Shown piece after piece: positions 1-9,417 of a stretch of DNA of 64,000 bases (position 1 is its first letter; each line of letters opens with the position of its first letter). Below the pieces are notes generated by a model. It was not told the DNA's origin, searched no databases, and worked only from the letters and a program-made list of their open reading frames with translations. The translations under genes and the position numbers were made by a program. This stretch comes from Bacteroidota bacterium (GTDB taxonomy: Bacteria; Bacteroidota; Bacteroidia; Flavobacteriales_D; Crocinitomicaceae): assembly GCA_030148165.1 (NCBI GenBank), contig JASBTZ010000008.1:248001-312000 (forward strand). The letters run 5' to 3'.

Positions 1-1
1 T

Positions 2-562
2 AACAATGGGATACCGTTATTATCTGGTAAAATTGCTCTTAAGAATCGCAAAATTGGCGAAATTGGATTGTCGTATATGGGTGGTGTTTATAACACGTTT
101 AGGGAAGAGGGACTTATTGTCGATGATAAGAGAAGATTGGATGTGCTTGCGGTTGATTTTAATACTACACTACCTAAGATCGGAACTTATATTGTAGGTG
201 AAGCATCTTATACCATGATTGACGTTCCAGGGACATATACTCAGCAGTATGGCAATAAACAATGGGGCATGTTTATAGATATTGTTCAGCCAATTTTAAG
301 ACGAAAGATTTTGGATTGGAACGATGCTTCTTTAAACCTCGCGGCGCGTTTGGATTATTTAGACTGGAATGTTGGTGTATTCAACGAATCGAATACCAAT
401 ATAGGTGAAGATAGACTTTCGATCACACCGGCTATCAGTTTTAGACCTTCAAAGCAAACGGTATTAAGACTGAATTACCGCTATTCCTGGGATACTGATA
501 TACTAATGAATCCAAAGGTGCGTACGGCGACCTGGTTATTTGGTTTTAGTACATATTTTTAA
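2..562 (+). CDS. Outer-membrane beta-barrel protein, C-terminal part (5' end outside window)
   Basis: The frame is open from base 2, so this is the last 186 residues of a longer protein. Alternating hydrophobic and polar stretches with many aromatics (for example LNLAARLDYLDW and TVLRLNYRYSW), and a final strand ending in phenylalanine (FGFSTYF), are typical of outer-membrane barrels, whose last strand is the insertion signal. It is probably a porin-like or phosphate-selective-porin-like barrel, but family and substrate cannot be decided from the tail. It converges with the P-type ATPase gene and shares its last 4 bases with it. An in-frame ATG at 68 exists, but the preceding residues look like part of the same barrel, so it is not taken as the start. 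Confidence 0.6.
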   Translation, partial: NNGIPLLSGKIALKNRKIGEIGLSYMGGVYNTFREEGLIVDDKRRLDVLAVDFNTTLPKIGTYIVGEASYTMIDVPGTYTQQYGNKQWGMFIDIVQPILRRKILDWNDASLNLAARLDYLDWNVGVFNESNTNIGEDRLSITPAISFRPSKQTVLRLNYRYSWDTDILMNPKVRTATWLFGFSTYF

Positions 563-2433
563 AACCTCATGCGCTGAATTCGAACAGCGTTAAGAATAGC
601 TAAAAGAGCAACACCGACATCCGCAAATACGGCTTCCCACATGGTTGCTAGACCTCCTGCTCCAAGAATCAGAACAACAAACTTAATGCCGAAGGCCAGA
701 ATTATGTTTTGTAAAACAATTTTTTTTGTGGTTTTTCCTATTCTAATAGCCGTTGCAATCTTTGAAGGTTGATCCGTTTGAATAATGACATCAGCAGTTT
801 CAATGGCCGCATCGCTACCCAATCCTCCCATAGCCATCCCAACGTCTGCTAATGCGATCACTGGTGCATCATTAATGCCATCACCTACAAAAATGACAGT
901 CTTATTTTGATCTTTGAGCTTTTGTAATTCGTTCACCTTATCTGCGGGTAATAAATTTCCTTTAGCCTGATCAATATTTAATTCCTTCGCTACTTGATCC
1001 ACTACACTTTGTTTATCTCCTGAAAGCATTACTACGGTTTTGATACCTTCTTTGTAAAGTTGATTAATTGCATCATATGAATCTTCTTTGATAGTATCAG
1101 CGATTGAGATATAGCCAGAAAACTTATTATTTATACTCACCAAGACAATCGTATTAGAAATGGATTCCAGAGATTCATCAAACTCAACACCAAATTTGCG
1201 TAATAGCTTTGCGTTTCCTGCTAGAACGTCTTTATTATCTATCCGTCCTTTCAAGCCATGACCGGGTATTTCTTCAACATGATCCGCTTTGTAATTACCA
1301 ATTCCATTTTGATTATATGCAACTATAGCCAGGGATATGGGATGGGATGAATATGATTCCAATTCACTAACAATTCCAATAAATTCTTCTTTATTTAGTT
1401 CTGTATTGACCTCAACTACTTCAAAAACACCTTTGGTTAAAGTGCCTGTCTTGTCCATCACAACAGTATCTACCTTTACCAAAAGGTCGAGGTAATTGGC
1501 ACCTTTAATTAAAATACCATTTCGGGATGCAGCTCCCAGTCCTCCGAAATAACCAAGAGGAATAGATATTACTAATGCACATGGGCAGGAAATAACCAGA
1601 AAAATAAGAGCTCGATATAACCAGTCTCTAAAAACATAATCTTCAACGAAGAAATAAGGAGCGAATGTGAGGATAGTTGCCAACCCAACGACAATTGGTG
1701 TGTAAACTTTGGCAAATTTCGAGATAAAACGCTGAGTTGGTGCTTTTCTACCAGCTGCTTCCTGGACCAGTTTTAGTATCTTGGATAGTTTGGTATCGCT
1801 GTATTCAGCAGTTACTTTAATTGTACATACCTCATTCAAATTTATCATTCCGGCTAGTACTGATTCACCTTGTGAAATGTCACTCGGCATAGATTCACCA
1901 GTTAAAGAAGATGTGTTAAAGGACGCTCGATTTGACAACAACTCTCCGTCCAAGGCTACCTTTTCACCTGCTCTTATTTGAACAACCTGACCGATTTTAA
2001 CTTCTTCGGGATGGACTGTTTTGGGCGCTCCATCTTCAAGCAAAGTGACTTCTTCAACCTGCAACTCTAAAAGTGATTCTATTGATCTTCTCGCTTTTCT
2101 AACTGCGGCTCCTTGAAATAGTTCACCAACGGAATAGAACAACATAACCGCAACACCTTCGGCATATTCTCCTAAAATTATTGCTCCAATGGTAGCAATG
2201 CTCATCAAAAAGAATTCATTAAATACGTCAAATCGAGTGATTAATTTCAGTGATCGCCATATTACTGGAACCCCCACCGGCAAGTAGGCTAATGCATAAA
2301 TTAGGATCAGAAAAATCTCATCTAGTACTATTCCTGAGAGAAATTCAAAGTAGATCCCGATTATTAGAAAAAGGCTACTAATAATTGCCGGGATATACTC
2401 TTTTGCAACTGATGCGTTTCTTTTAACTGCCAT
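559..2433 (-). CDS. Heavy-metal-translocating P1B-type ATPase (Zn/Cd/Co exporter type)
   Basis: 624-residue inner-membrane ATPase expected to pump a soft divalent cation out of the cytoplasm. Visible motifs are the actuator TGES (about residues 178-181), the ion-binding CPC in ISCPCALVIS (283-285), the phosphorylation site DKTGT (327-331), the P1B-specific SHP (363-365) and the hinge GDGINDAP (517-524). The protein starts directly with membrane segments and has no N-terminal CxxC metal-binding (HMA) domain, so it is at the short end for the ZntA/CadA family. CPC is compatible with Zn/Cd/Pb or Cu; the neighbouring CzcCBA-type genes favour Zn/Cd/Co. It is the last gene of the minus-strand metal cluster, 14 bp after the methyltransferase gene. 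Substrate is inferred. Confidence 0.9.
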   Translation of the reverse strand: MAVKRNASVAKEYIPAIISSLFLIIGIYFEFLSGIVLDEIFLILIYALAYLPVGVPVIWRSLKLITRFDVFNEFFLMSIATIGAIILGEYAEGVAVMLFYSVGELFQGAAVRKARRSIESLLELQVEEVTLLEDGAPKTVHPEEVKIGQVVQIRAGEKVALDGELLSNRASFNTSSLTGESMPSDISQGESVLAGMINLNEVCTIKVTAEYSDTKLSKILKLVQEAAGRKAPTQRFISKFAKVYTPIVVGLATILTFAPYFFVEDYVFRDWLYRALIFLVISCPCALVISIPLGYFGGLGAASRNGILIKGANYLDLLVKVDTVVMDKTGTLTKGVFEVVEVNTELNKEEFIGIVSELESYSSHPISLAIVAYNQNGIGNYKADHVEEIPGHGLKGRIDNKDVLAGNAKLLRKFGVEFDESLESISNTIVLVSINNKFSGYISIADTIKEDSYDAINQLYKEGIKTVVMLSGDKQSVVDQVAKELNIDQAKGNLLPADKVNELQKLKDQNKTVIFVGDGINDAPVIALADVGMAMGGLGSDAAIETADVIIQTDQPSKIATAIRIGKTTKKIVLQNIILAFGIKFVVLILGAGGLATMWEAVFADVGVALLAILNAVRIQRMRF

Positions 2434-2447
2434 ATTAAATCATTTAT

Positions 2448-3047
2448 TCAAATCCATCTGCGTACAGAATTTTTGTAGTTTTCGTATTCTTTACCGTTTG
2501 TGTTTAAAAGGTACTCTTCTTCTAGTCTAATTTGAAATTGTAAGGAGACGAATGTCATAATTAACACGTTAAAGGTAACTGCATTTGGGATGATTAGAAA
2601 AGTTCCGATGTAGGAGATTAGAATTCCTAAAAAGACTGGGTTACGGGAATATTTAAACATTCCACTTGTACAGAGCTCCGTCTTTTCATCGTAATTAATT
2701 CCGATACGCCACGATTTCGCCATTTGGTTTTGAGCTATTATGACCCAAATAAATGAGATAACAACGAGAGCTGCTCCGATGTGTTGAAGGATTTCCAAAT
2801 CTAAATACCAAAAAGGAAGTAGGTATGAATAATAGTTGGGGAAAAAGGAAAATACTGCAATGGCAATCCAAAGTCCGAAGATCATGGTTTTATAGACGGT
2901 GGAGATGTAGTCATGCGCTGAATCTGATTTTCCAAAAACGAACGGGTTTACTCCCGTTCGTTTGTATTGGATAATAGACTTTATTACGAACACCTGGAGA
3001 AGATAAACCAAGGTCCCAATTGGTAGGGCGATTTGATAAAAACTCAT
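2448..3047 (-). CDS. Isoprenylcysteine carboxyl methyltransferase (ICMT)/phospholipid methyltransferase-like membrane protein
   Basis: 199-residue polytopic protein with four or five hydrophobic segments. The C-terminal signature YSRNPVFLGILISYIG followed by RLEEEYL and EYENYKNSVRRW matches the ICMT/PEMT superfamily, where this part binds S-adenosylmethionine and the methyl acceptor near the membrane. Bacterial relatives are common beside metal-efflux genes, but their acceptor is not known. It lies between the His-rich lipoprotein and the P1B ATPase, all on the minus strand and closely spaced, which suggests co-transcription with the metal-resistance genes. No eukaryote-type prenylation role should be assumed. 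Confidence 0.8.
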   Translation of the reverse strand: MSFYQIALPIGTLVYLLQVFVIKSIIQYKRTGVNPFVFGKSDSAHDYISTVYKTMIFGLWIAIAVFSFFPNYYSYLLPFWYLDLEILQHIGAALVVISFIWVIIAQNQMAKSWRIGINYDEKTELCTSGMFKYSRNPVFLGILISYIGTFLIIPNAVTFNVLIMTFVSLQFQIRLEEEYLLNTNGKEYENYKNSVRRWI

Positions 3048-3063
3048 GTTCGTTAGGTTTTAA

Positions 3064-3213
3064 TTAGTGATCGTGTTCGTCATGATCATCATGGTGCTCA
3101 TGTCCATCTTGATCATGGTCATGATCGTGCTTGTCGTTGTCACAGCTTGCGAACGCGAATGCTGCGAATAGAATAAATCCTGTGATTTTGATTGTTTTTA
3201 ATGTACGTTTCAT
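3064..3213 (-). CDS. 49-residue His/Asp-rich lipoprotein
   Basis: Very small gene. The product begins MKRTLKTIKITGFILF and has a lipobox (FAFASC), so it should be a lipid-anchored periplasmic or outer-membrane peptide. The mature part of about 25 residues is almost entirely His, Asp, Glu and Gly, with nine histidines in HDHDHD- and HEHHDDHD-like runs, as expected for a metal-binding tail or buffer. It resembles the His-rich N-terminus of the CzcB gene immediately upstream. It sits 28 bp after czcB and 16 bp before the methyltransferase gene in the same orientation. Function as a periplasmic metal chelator or metallochaperone is inferred. The start is the only ATG giving a lipoprotein signal. 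Confidence 0.7.
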   Translation of the reverse strand: MKRTLKTIKITGFILFAAFAFASCDNDKHDHDHDQDGHEHHDDHDEHDH

Positions 3214-3241
3214 ATGATTTGTATTTAAGGGCTTGCTAAAA

Positions 3242-4447
3242 TTAATGTGAGTGTTCTGTTTCGCTTTTCTTCATTTCTGCCATGAGGTAATAGGCATTGT
3301 TGTAGGCGACTGTCATTTCGGTTGGAATGGGTTGTAGCGGTTTTATTTCTACCCATCCGTTATCTGTTCCTCCGATGTTAATTTCTATGGGATGGAATAC
3401 CCATTCTTTGTTTTCTCCTTCTGTGATTTCTTCTCCTGCAAATATGAAGTATTTATCTCCTTCTTTTATGACGGCTTCTTCTGGTAACGCATAAGATTCT
3501 ACATCTTCGGTGATTATGTGTCCGCTGATGTACATACCTGGAATTAGTGTGCCTTGTTTGTTTTCTATTTCGGCATGTAAATGAATGGCTTTTGGGTCTT
3601 GCTCAAAGGCTTTTCCTACGGAGTAAATCTTGGCTTCGAGCTGTGTGTTTGGAAGGGAAGCGATGGTGAATTTAATTTTTTGTCCTTCTCTAACTTTGTG
3701 CAAGTCGCTTTCAAAAACCATTAGATCGGCATGAATATGATCGATATTGACGATTTCAAACATTTCTGCTGATGGCTGGACAAATTGCCCTGTCTTTACT
3801 TCAACGGTTCTGATGTGTCCGCTTATTGGACTGGTAATGGCAACTTGATCGTAGATGGTTCCGTTCTGAATTTTGGTAGGGTTTAGTCCTAATAAACGCA
3901 ATTTGGATTCGTCACCGCTTACTTGACTTTTCATCGCAAAATAAGCTGACTTGGATTGTTGGAACTCTTTACCGGAGGATACGTTTTCTTCGTATAGCTT
4001 CTTCTTACGTTCGTAATCAGACTTGAGGAATTCGAGTTGATTCCAGTTTGCTGCGTAATCGGATTGCAGGGTAATCAAATCTGGATGAGCTAAGTAGGCC
4101 AGTACTTGTCCTTTTTTGATTCTGTCACCTTCGATCACTTGAATGCTTCTCACGTTTGCTCCGATTATTGCTGTTACTATGGCTTCATTTTGTGGTGGTA
4201 CTTCCAGTTGTCCATTTGCCTGAACGTAAGAGTTTATATTCCGATAACCGATTGTATCTACTTTCATTTCCATGGATTGGAATTGTTGAGCAGAAAGGTG
4301 TACTTTATCATCATGTTGTTCGTCTCCATGCTCACCGTGTCCTTGTTCACCATGGTCGTGTCCTTCATGTTCATCACCTCCTCCACATGATGAGATGAGA
4401 AGAGTTGTAAGGATGAACAAGACTGAGATATATTGTTTTGTTTTCAT
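3242..4447 (-). CDS. czcB: RND efflux periplasmic adaptor (CzcB/CusB family) with His-rich N-terminus
   Basis: 401-residue membrane-fusion protein linking the inner-membrane RND pump to the outer-membrane channel. The N-terminus is a lipoprotein signal (TLLISSCGGG) followed by about 25 residues very rich in His, Glu and Asp, a likely metal sponge. After it come the usual adaptor parts: a barrel-sandwich half (VTAIIGANVRSIQVIEGDRI), an alpha-hairpin (about residues 130-185), the second half (ITSPISGHIRTVEVKTGQFV) and a beta-barrel. It lies 18 bp downstream of the czcA-tolC fusion gene. Family assignment is firm. The exported metal (Co/Zn/Cd rather than Cu/Ag) is inferred from context. Confidence 0.9.
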   Translation of the reverse strand: MKTKQYISVLFILTTLLISSCGGGDEHEGHDHGEQGHGEHGDEQHDDKVHLSAQQFQSMEMKVDTIGYRNINSYVQANGQLEVPPQNEAIVTAIIGANVRSIQVIEGDRIKKGQVLAYLAHPDLITLQSDYAANWNQLEFLKSDYERKKKLYEENVSSGKEFQQSKSAYFAMKSQVSGDESKLRLLGLNPTKIQNGTIYDQVAITSPISGHIRTVEVKTGQFVQPSAEMFEIVNIDHIHADLMVFESDLHKVREGQKIKFTIASLPNTQLEAKIYSVGKAFEQDPKAIHLHAEIENKQGTLIPGMYISGHIITEDVESYALPEEAVIKEGDKYFIFAGEEITEGENKEWVFHPIEINIGGTDNGWVEIKPLQPIPTEMTVAYNNAYYLMAEMKKSETEHSH

Positions 4448-4465
4448 TGTTTTACTTTTAGTGGG

Positions 4466-7400
4466 TTATTTATTGATCAGATATTCAAGGTGAATAACTG
4501 CTTGATTAAATGCGTAGAGTGTTTTTAAATAGTTGAATTTGATCTCTAATGCCTGGCTCTCGGATTGTATAAATTCGAGATAGTTAATGGCTCCGGAGGT
4601 AAATCCTTTGTTAGCGTTTTCCAGTATTAATTCTGCTTGTGGAATTGCTTTGGTTTCATAGTAATTCAAACTATTGGTTTGTTTCAACAATTCGTTTAAA
4701 TGACTTTGATAGGTGTTGCGCAACAGGCTTTCGTTGTAGTCGGCATTTACCTGTGCTATTTCTGATTGCAGTTTTGATTTTTGAATGTCTGCCTTATAAG
4801 ATCCGAAGAATAGTGGGATTGATATTCCTGCTTGCGCCCCTGTAAATCGATCACTTGCTGTTGTTGTTCCACCATTCGCTGTTGTTGTTCCGATCAAAGA
4901 TTGATTGAAGTAACCAATGGAAATGTCTGGAAGCATCTTGGATTTCATTACTGTGTTTTCCGCATTGGCAATGTCTACTTGATTTTGATACCAGGCAATT
5001 TGTGGGCTGTTTAAGATGAGATCAGTATTGTATAAGTCTGCGATCTCGCTTTTCTCAAGTACGGGTGGATGAAACATGTGTTGAATGCTGTCATTGATGA
5101 GAGCATTTAATCGATCCTGACAGATAGTAATGTCTGTTTCGATGAGCGTTAAATTGTTCTGTATTTCCATGACTTTTGTTTCTGCAGTTGCCATTTCGAG
5201 AAAATTGGATTCTTCTGTTTCGTAACGCAGTTTTGTTGCCTTGAGGAATTGTGTGTATAGGCTGTCCTGATAGTTCAACAATCGCTTACTTTCATGTAAA
5301 AAGGCTAATTGCGACCAGAGCAAGCGTAGGTCCCTCTTGAGATCATTTTGAGATATGACGACATTGATCTTACTGCTTTCAAGTTGCTGTTGCGCTAAAT
5401 TTCGTTGCTTCGCGTATACGCTTGGAAATTGAAACTGCTGACTTACATCAAAGGCGAAATCATTTTCAAAACTGTTATATTTACCATACTGAAAATTGAA
5501 CTCCGTTTTTCCAATATCCCAGGCACTCTTTGTTTCTAATTGCATTGCATCAACGTTCAGTTGGGATGTTGTAAGTTGCCCATTATTTTCCATGGCTAAA
5601 CCAATAATCTGATCGATCGATGTGAGTGAATCGGTTTGCGCATTCAATGAATTTAATGGTGCCATGATAATGAGTATGGCGATAATTGTTGTGACAGGTT
5701 TTGGTTTCATTGGTTTCATTTTTCGTGATTCTACCCAACGATAGAGTATTGGAAGAATAAATAGTGTGAGTAAAGTGGCTGAGATCATTCCTCCAATTAC
5801 AACTGTTGCTAATGGTTGCTGTACTTCAGCTCCTGCTGAGGAAGAAATAGCCATTGGAAGAAATCCGAGTACATCGGTTAGTGCCGTTAGTAAGATTGGT
5901 CTGATTCTTCTTTTTGCTCCTTTTTTGATTCTAAGATCAAGGTCATTTTCTCCTTCTTCTTTTAGTTCGTTCCAACCACTAATTAGCACAAGTCCGTTTA
6001 AGACGGCTACTCCAAACAGTACGATAAATCCTACTCCTGCGGAGATACTAAAAGGCATTCCTCGCAACCATAGGGAGAAGATTCCTCCAATTGCAGCTAA
6101 TGGAATTGCCATGAAGATCATGATAGATTGTTGGAAAGAGCGAAGGGCAAGGAAGATGAGTAAGAAAATGAGTGCCAACGCCAATGGAACAACGTACTTT
6201 AATCGATTGCTTGCCCTTTCCAGATTTTCAAATGCTCCTCCGTAGCGAATGTAATAACCTGGTGGAAGGTCTAGTTTTGCATCAAGTTTGGTTTTAATTT
6301 CTTCCACAAGTGATGCAACGTCTCTTCCTCTAACGTTGATTCCAACATAGGTTCTTCTATTGGTGTTATCCCTACTTATCTGCATTGGACCAGGTGTGTA
6401 TGCTATTTCTGCAACTTGGTTTAATGGGATTTGAGTACCATTTGGGAGATCGACAAAGAGATTTTTTAGATCATCGATTCCTTTTTTATGCTCTTGATCT
6501 AAGCGTACAACCAAATCGAAACGTCGTTCACCTTCAAAGATTACTCCCGCTTTTCCCCCTGCAAATGCGGATTGAACAATTTGGTTGAGGTCTTGTATGT
6601 TTAATCCGTACTGTGCGAGTTTGTTGCGTTTGTAGTGCACCGTCATTTGAGGCAGGCCAGTTGTAGCTTCAGCTTTCATATCTCCTATTCCATTTGTGCC
6701 GGCAATAATTTTAGAGATTTCTTCTGCTTTAGATGCCAAGACATTGATATCTTCACCATATATTTTAATGGCAATATCTTCACGAACGCCTTCTAAGAGT
6801 TCATTGAAACGCATTTCGATAGGTTGGGTAAATTCATAATTCACACCTGGTACTTTTTCAACTGATTTTTTTATTTCTTCTACGAGTTGATCTTTACCTT
6901 TTGGATTTGGCCATTCGCTTTTTGGTTTGAGAATAACGAAAATGTCTGCAATATCCATCGGCATTGGATCGGTAGGGACTTCCGCTACGCCTATTCTGCT
7001 GACTATTTTATCTACTTCAGGAAATTTGGATTTGACTATTTTTTCAATTTTGGTAGTCGTTTCTATGGTTTCTGTCAATGAACTTCCTGGTTTCAATATG
7101 GCATGAAAAGCTATATCACCTTCGTCTAGTTGCGGAACAAATTCACCTCCCATGTTAGAAAATGTGAAGTAGGCTCCAACTAGCAGTGCGAAGGCAGACA
7201 GTACAATCCATTTACCTCGTTTTAAAGCTCCACCCAAGATGGGTTCGTATCGTCTTTCGAGCCATTGAACGAAGCGGTCTCCCCAAGATTTCTTTTCTTT
7301 CTTATTACCTACTTTTAAGAACACTGCCGACACCATTGGAACGTAAGTTAAACAGAGAATCATCACTCCAATCATTGCGAACATGAATGTGAGTGCCATA

Positions 7401-8827
7401 GGTTTGAACATCTTTCCTTCTACTCCTTGTAGTGCGAGTATTGGAATGAATACAATTAGAATGATTAGCTGACCAAAAAAGGCTGAGTTCATCATTTTAC
7501 TAGAACCTTTCAATGTGAGCTTATCTTTTTCTTGCTGTGGTATATTGGCGTTTTTCTTTAGGTAGCTGTATAGCATGAACACCGTAGTTTCTACTATAAT
7601 CACTGCTCCGTCAATAATAATTCCGAAGTCGATTGCGCCAAGGCTCATAAGGTTCGCCCAGACACCGAAGTAATTCATCAGTATGAAGGCAAACAATAAT
7701 GATAATGGGATGGTAGATGCTACGATCAATCCTCCGCGCCAGTTCCCTAATAGGAATACGAGTACGAATATGACGATCAACGCTCCTTCAATTAAGTTAG
7801 TAGATACGGTGCCAGTGGTCTGAGCAATGAGTTTACTTCGATCTAGTAGTGGTTCAATAATTACTCCTTCTGGCAATGACTTTTGTATTTCAGCCATACG
7901 CTCTTTTACTCGCTCGATAACGTCATTTGAGTTGGCTCCTTTGAGCATCATCACCATTCCTCCAACGACTTCTCCTTCACCATCTTGTGTGAGCGCTCCG
8001 TAACGAACGGCTGTTCCAAATTTTACAGTTGCAACGTCTTTGATAAGAATTGGAATTCCATTGACATTTTTTATAACTATGTTTTCAATGTCTGCTAGGT
8101 TTCTTACCAATCCTTCTCCTCTAATGAAGTTTGCTAAATGGCTCTTTTCAATGTACGCTCCTCCAGTGTTTTGGTTGTTGATTTCCAGAGCGTGATATAC
8201 ATCTGTAATTGTAATACCTATTGCATTTAACTCGTGAGGTTTAACGGCTACTTCGTATTGTTTTACATTACCTCCGACGGCATTTATTTCTACTACGCCT
8301 GGAACCATTGCCATTTGTCTGGCTACGATCCAGTCCTGCATGGTGCGTAAATCAGTGGCTGTGTACTGTCCCTTGTATTTTGGGTCGACTTTTAAGGTGT
8401 ATTGATAGATTTCGCCTAGCCCTGTGGATATTGGTCCCATTGAAGGTTCTCCAAATCCTTGGGGAATTTCTTCCTTTACTTCGGTTAGTTTCTCTGCTAC
8501 GAGTTGTCGTGGGAGATAGGTTCCCATGTCATCTTCAAATACAATGGTAACAACTGATAGTCCGAAACGTGATACCGAGCGTATTTCGGTTACTCCTGGT
8601 AAGTTGGACATCTTGACTTCGACAGGGTATGTTACAAATTGTTCTATGTCTTCAGTTCCAAGGTTTGGAGCTTGCGTAATTACTTGAACTTGATTGTTTG
8701 TGATGTCGGGAACGGCATCTAAAGGAACTTGTTTTGCACTCCAAATTCCTCCTGCAATTAATGCTATTGTGAGTAATCCAATTATCAACTTATTGTTGAT
8801 GGAAAACGATATTATTTTATTGATCAT
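4466..8827 (-). CDS. czcA: CzcA-type heavy-metal RND pump fused to a TolC/CzcC-type outer-membrane channel
   Basis: 1453 residues, about 400 longer than an ordinary CzcA. Residues 1 to about 1036 are a complete HAE3-type RND permease: an N-terminal helix, two large periplasmic loops and twelve membrane helices, including the conserved stretch LGAIDFGIIIDGAVIIVET. From about residue 1037 the chain restarts with MKPMKPKPVTT, a hydrophobic helix and LNSLNAQ, which looks like a complete Sec signal peptide. A roughly 390-residue TolC/OEP coiled-coil domain with its two repeats then runs to the end. Pump-TolC fusions are known in Bacteroidetes metal pumps. With CzcB downstream it should give a tripartite divalent-cation exporter. 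Whether the internal signal is cleaved is not known. Confidence 0.9.
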   Translation of the reverse strand: MINKIISFSINNKLIIGLLTIALIAGGIWSAKQVPLDAVPDITNNQVQVITQAPNLGTEDIEQFVTYPVEVKMSNLPGVTEIRSVSRFGLSVVTIVFEDDMGTYLPRQLVAEKLTEVKEEIPQGFGEPSMGPISTGLGEIYQYTLKVDPKYKGQYTATDLRTMQDWIVARQMAMVPGVVEINAVGGNVKQYEVAVKPHELNAIGITITDVYHALEINNQNTGGAYIEKSHLANFIRGEGLVRNLADIENIVIKNVNGIPILIKDVATVKFGTAVRYGALTQDGEGEVVGGMVMMLKGANSNDVIERVKERMAEIQKSLPEGVIIEPLLDRSKLIAQTTGTVSTNLIEGALIVIFVLVFLLGNWRGGLIVASTIPLSLLFAFILMNYFGVWANLMSLGAIDFGIIIDGAVIIVETTVFMLYSYLKKNANIPQQEKDKLTLKGSSKMMNSAFFGQLIILIVFIPILALQGVEGKMFKPMALTFMFAMIGVMILCLTYVPMVSAVFLKVGNKKEKKSWGDRFVQWLERRYEPILGGALKRGKWIVLSAFALLVGAYFTFSNMGGEFVPQLDEGDIAFHAILKPGSSLTETIETTTKIEKIVKSKFPEVDKIVSRIGVAEVPTDPMPMDIADIFVILKPKSEWPNPKGKDQLVEEIKKSVEKVPGVNYEFTQPIEMRFNELLEGVREDIAIKIYGEDINVLASKAEEISKIIAGTNGIGDMKAEATTGLPQMTVHYKRNKLAQYGLNIQDLNQIVQSAFAGGKAGVIFEGERRFDLVVRLDQEHKKGIDDLKNLFVDLPNGTQIPLNQVAEIAYTPGPMQISRDNTNRRTYVGINVRGRDVASLVEEIKTKLDAKLDLPPGYYIRYGGAFENLERASNRLKYVVPLALALIFLLIFLALRSFQQSIMIFMAIPLAAIGGIFSLWLRGMPFSISAGVGFIVLFGVAVLNGLVLISGWNELKEEGENDLDLRIKKGAKRRIRPILLTALTDVLGFLPMAISSSAGAEVQQPLATVVIGGMISATLLTLFILPILYRWVESRKMKPMKPKPVTTIIAILIIMAPLNSLNAQTDSLTSIDQIIGLAMENNGQLTTSQLNVDAMQLETKSAWDIGKTEFNFQYGKYNSFENDFAFDVSQQFQFPSVYAKQRNLAQQQLESSKINVVISQNDLKRDLRLLWSQLAFLHESKRLLNYQDSLYTQFLKATKLRYETEESNFLEMATAETKVMEIQNNLTLIETDITICQDRLNALINDSIQHMFHPPVLEKSEIADLYNTDLILNSPQIAWYQNQVDIANAENTVMKSKMLPDISIGYFNQSLIGTTTANGGTTTASDRFTGAQAGISIPLFFGSYKADIQKSKLQSEIAQVNADYNESLLRNTYQSHLNELLKQTNSLNYYETKAIPQAELILENANKGFTSGAINYLEFIQSESQALEIKFNYLKTLYAFNQAVIHLEYLINK

Positions 8828-8902
8828 TTTGACTTATTTATAAAGCGTTCTTGGGTCGAAAGGCTTTCCTTTCAACGATGTATTTCCTACTAAGAGGTTG
8901 TG

Positions 8903-9370
8903 CTATAAATAAGTGTATGGGGGTGCCCTTCCGGGTGAGGTGTCAAGTCCTTTTCGAGATAGAACTTGGAGGACATCTGAGTTGATTTTTACAGATGTAT
9001 TTTCAATGTGAAATTGGTTGCCGAGTGTTGCTGTTATGGCATCCGTTGAAACCAAATTTTCGGTTGAGTATTTTACTTGATTCCCTTGTGGATTACATTC
9101 TACGTCACACGCGCTGTCGTGATGTTGGATGCCTTCAAGAAGACAGACGAGGTAATTTAAAAATCCATCATCAAAGTGATCTCCGTGTTCTACATGGCTG
9201 TGACCATCTGCTGAATGATCGTCAGATGCATGTGTGTGATGTACATGGTTGTGCGTTTCAACATGAACTCCGTTAGGGTGATCGTCTGTACAGTGTGGTA
9301 TAAGATTGTGCGCAAAACCCACTGTATAAGTGAGGATCAATATCATTGATATGATGGTGCGCTTCGCCAT
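8903..9370 (-). CDS. Secreted His-rich protein of the metal cluster, unknown function
   Basis: 155 residues: an N-terminal signal peptide (MAKRTIISMILILTYTVGFA), then a stretch (about residues 22-70) dense in His, Asp and Cys (HNHVHHTHASDDH, HSHVEHGDHFDD), then a segment with spaced cysteines (YLVCLLEGI, CDVECN) and a C-terminal PGRAPPYTYL. It is expected in the periplasm and to bind divalent metal. Proteins of this shape commonly precede CzcA in Bacteroidetes metal operons; their role is not established. It lies 75 bp upstream of the pump gene and 47 bp after the Cys-rich gene, in the same orientation. Confidence 0.6.
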   Translation of the reverse strand: MAKRTIISMILILTYTVGFAHNLIPHCTDDHPNGVHVETHNHVHHTHASDDHSADGHSHVEHGDHFDDGFLNYLVCLLEGIQHHDSACDVECNPQGNQVKYSTENLVSTDAITATLGNQFHIENTSVKINSDVLQVLSRKGLDTSPGRAPPYTYL

Positions 9371-9417
9371 TATTGTGTTTAAAGTTAGTAAATTTTATAT
9401 ATTCAATTAGTTAACGC

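Noticed and set aside
4106-4398. Antisense frames over the His-rich part of czcB
   Set aside because: The reverse complement of His/Glu codons gives a false membrane-like product; no independent support.
5766-6245. Antisense reading frame inside the CzcA-TolC gene
   Set aside because: Shadow of the conserved RND membrane helices; Ser/Pro-rich product without motifs.
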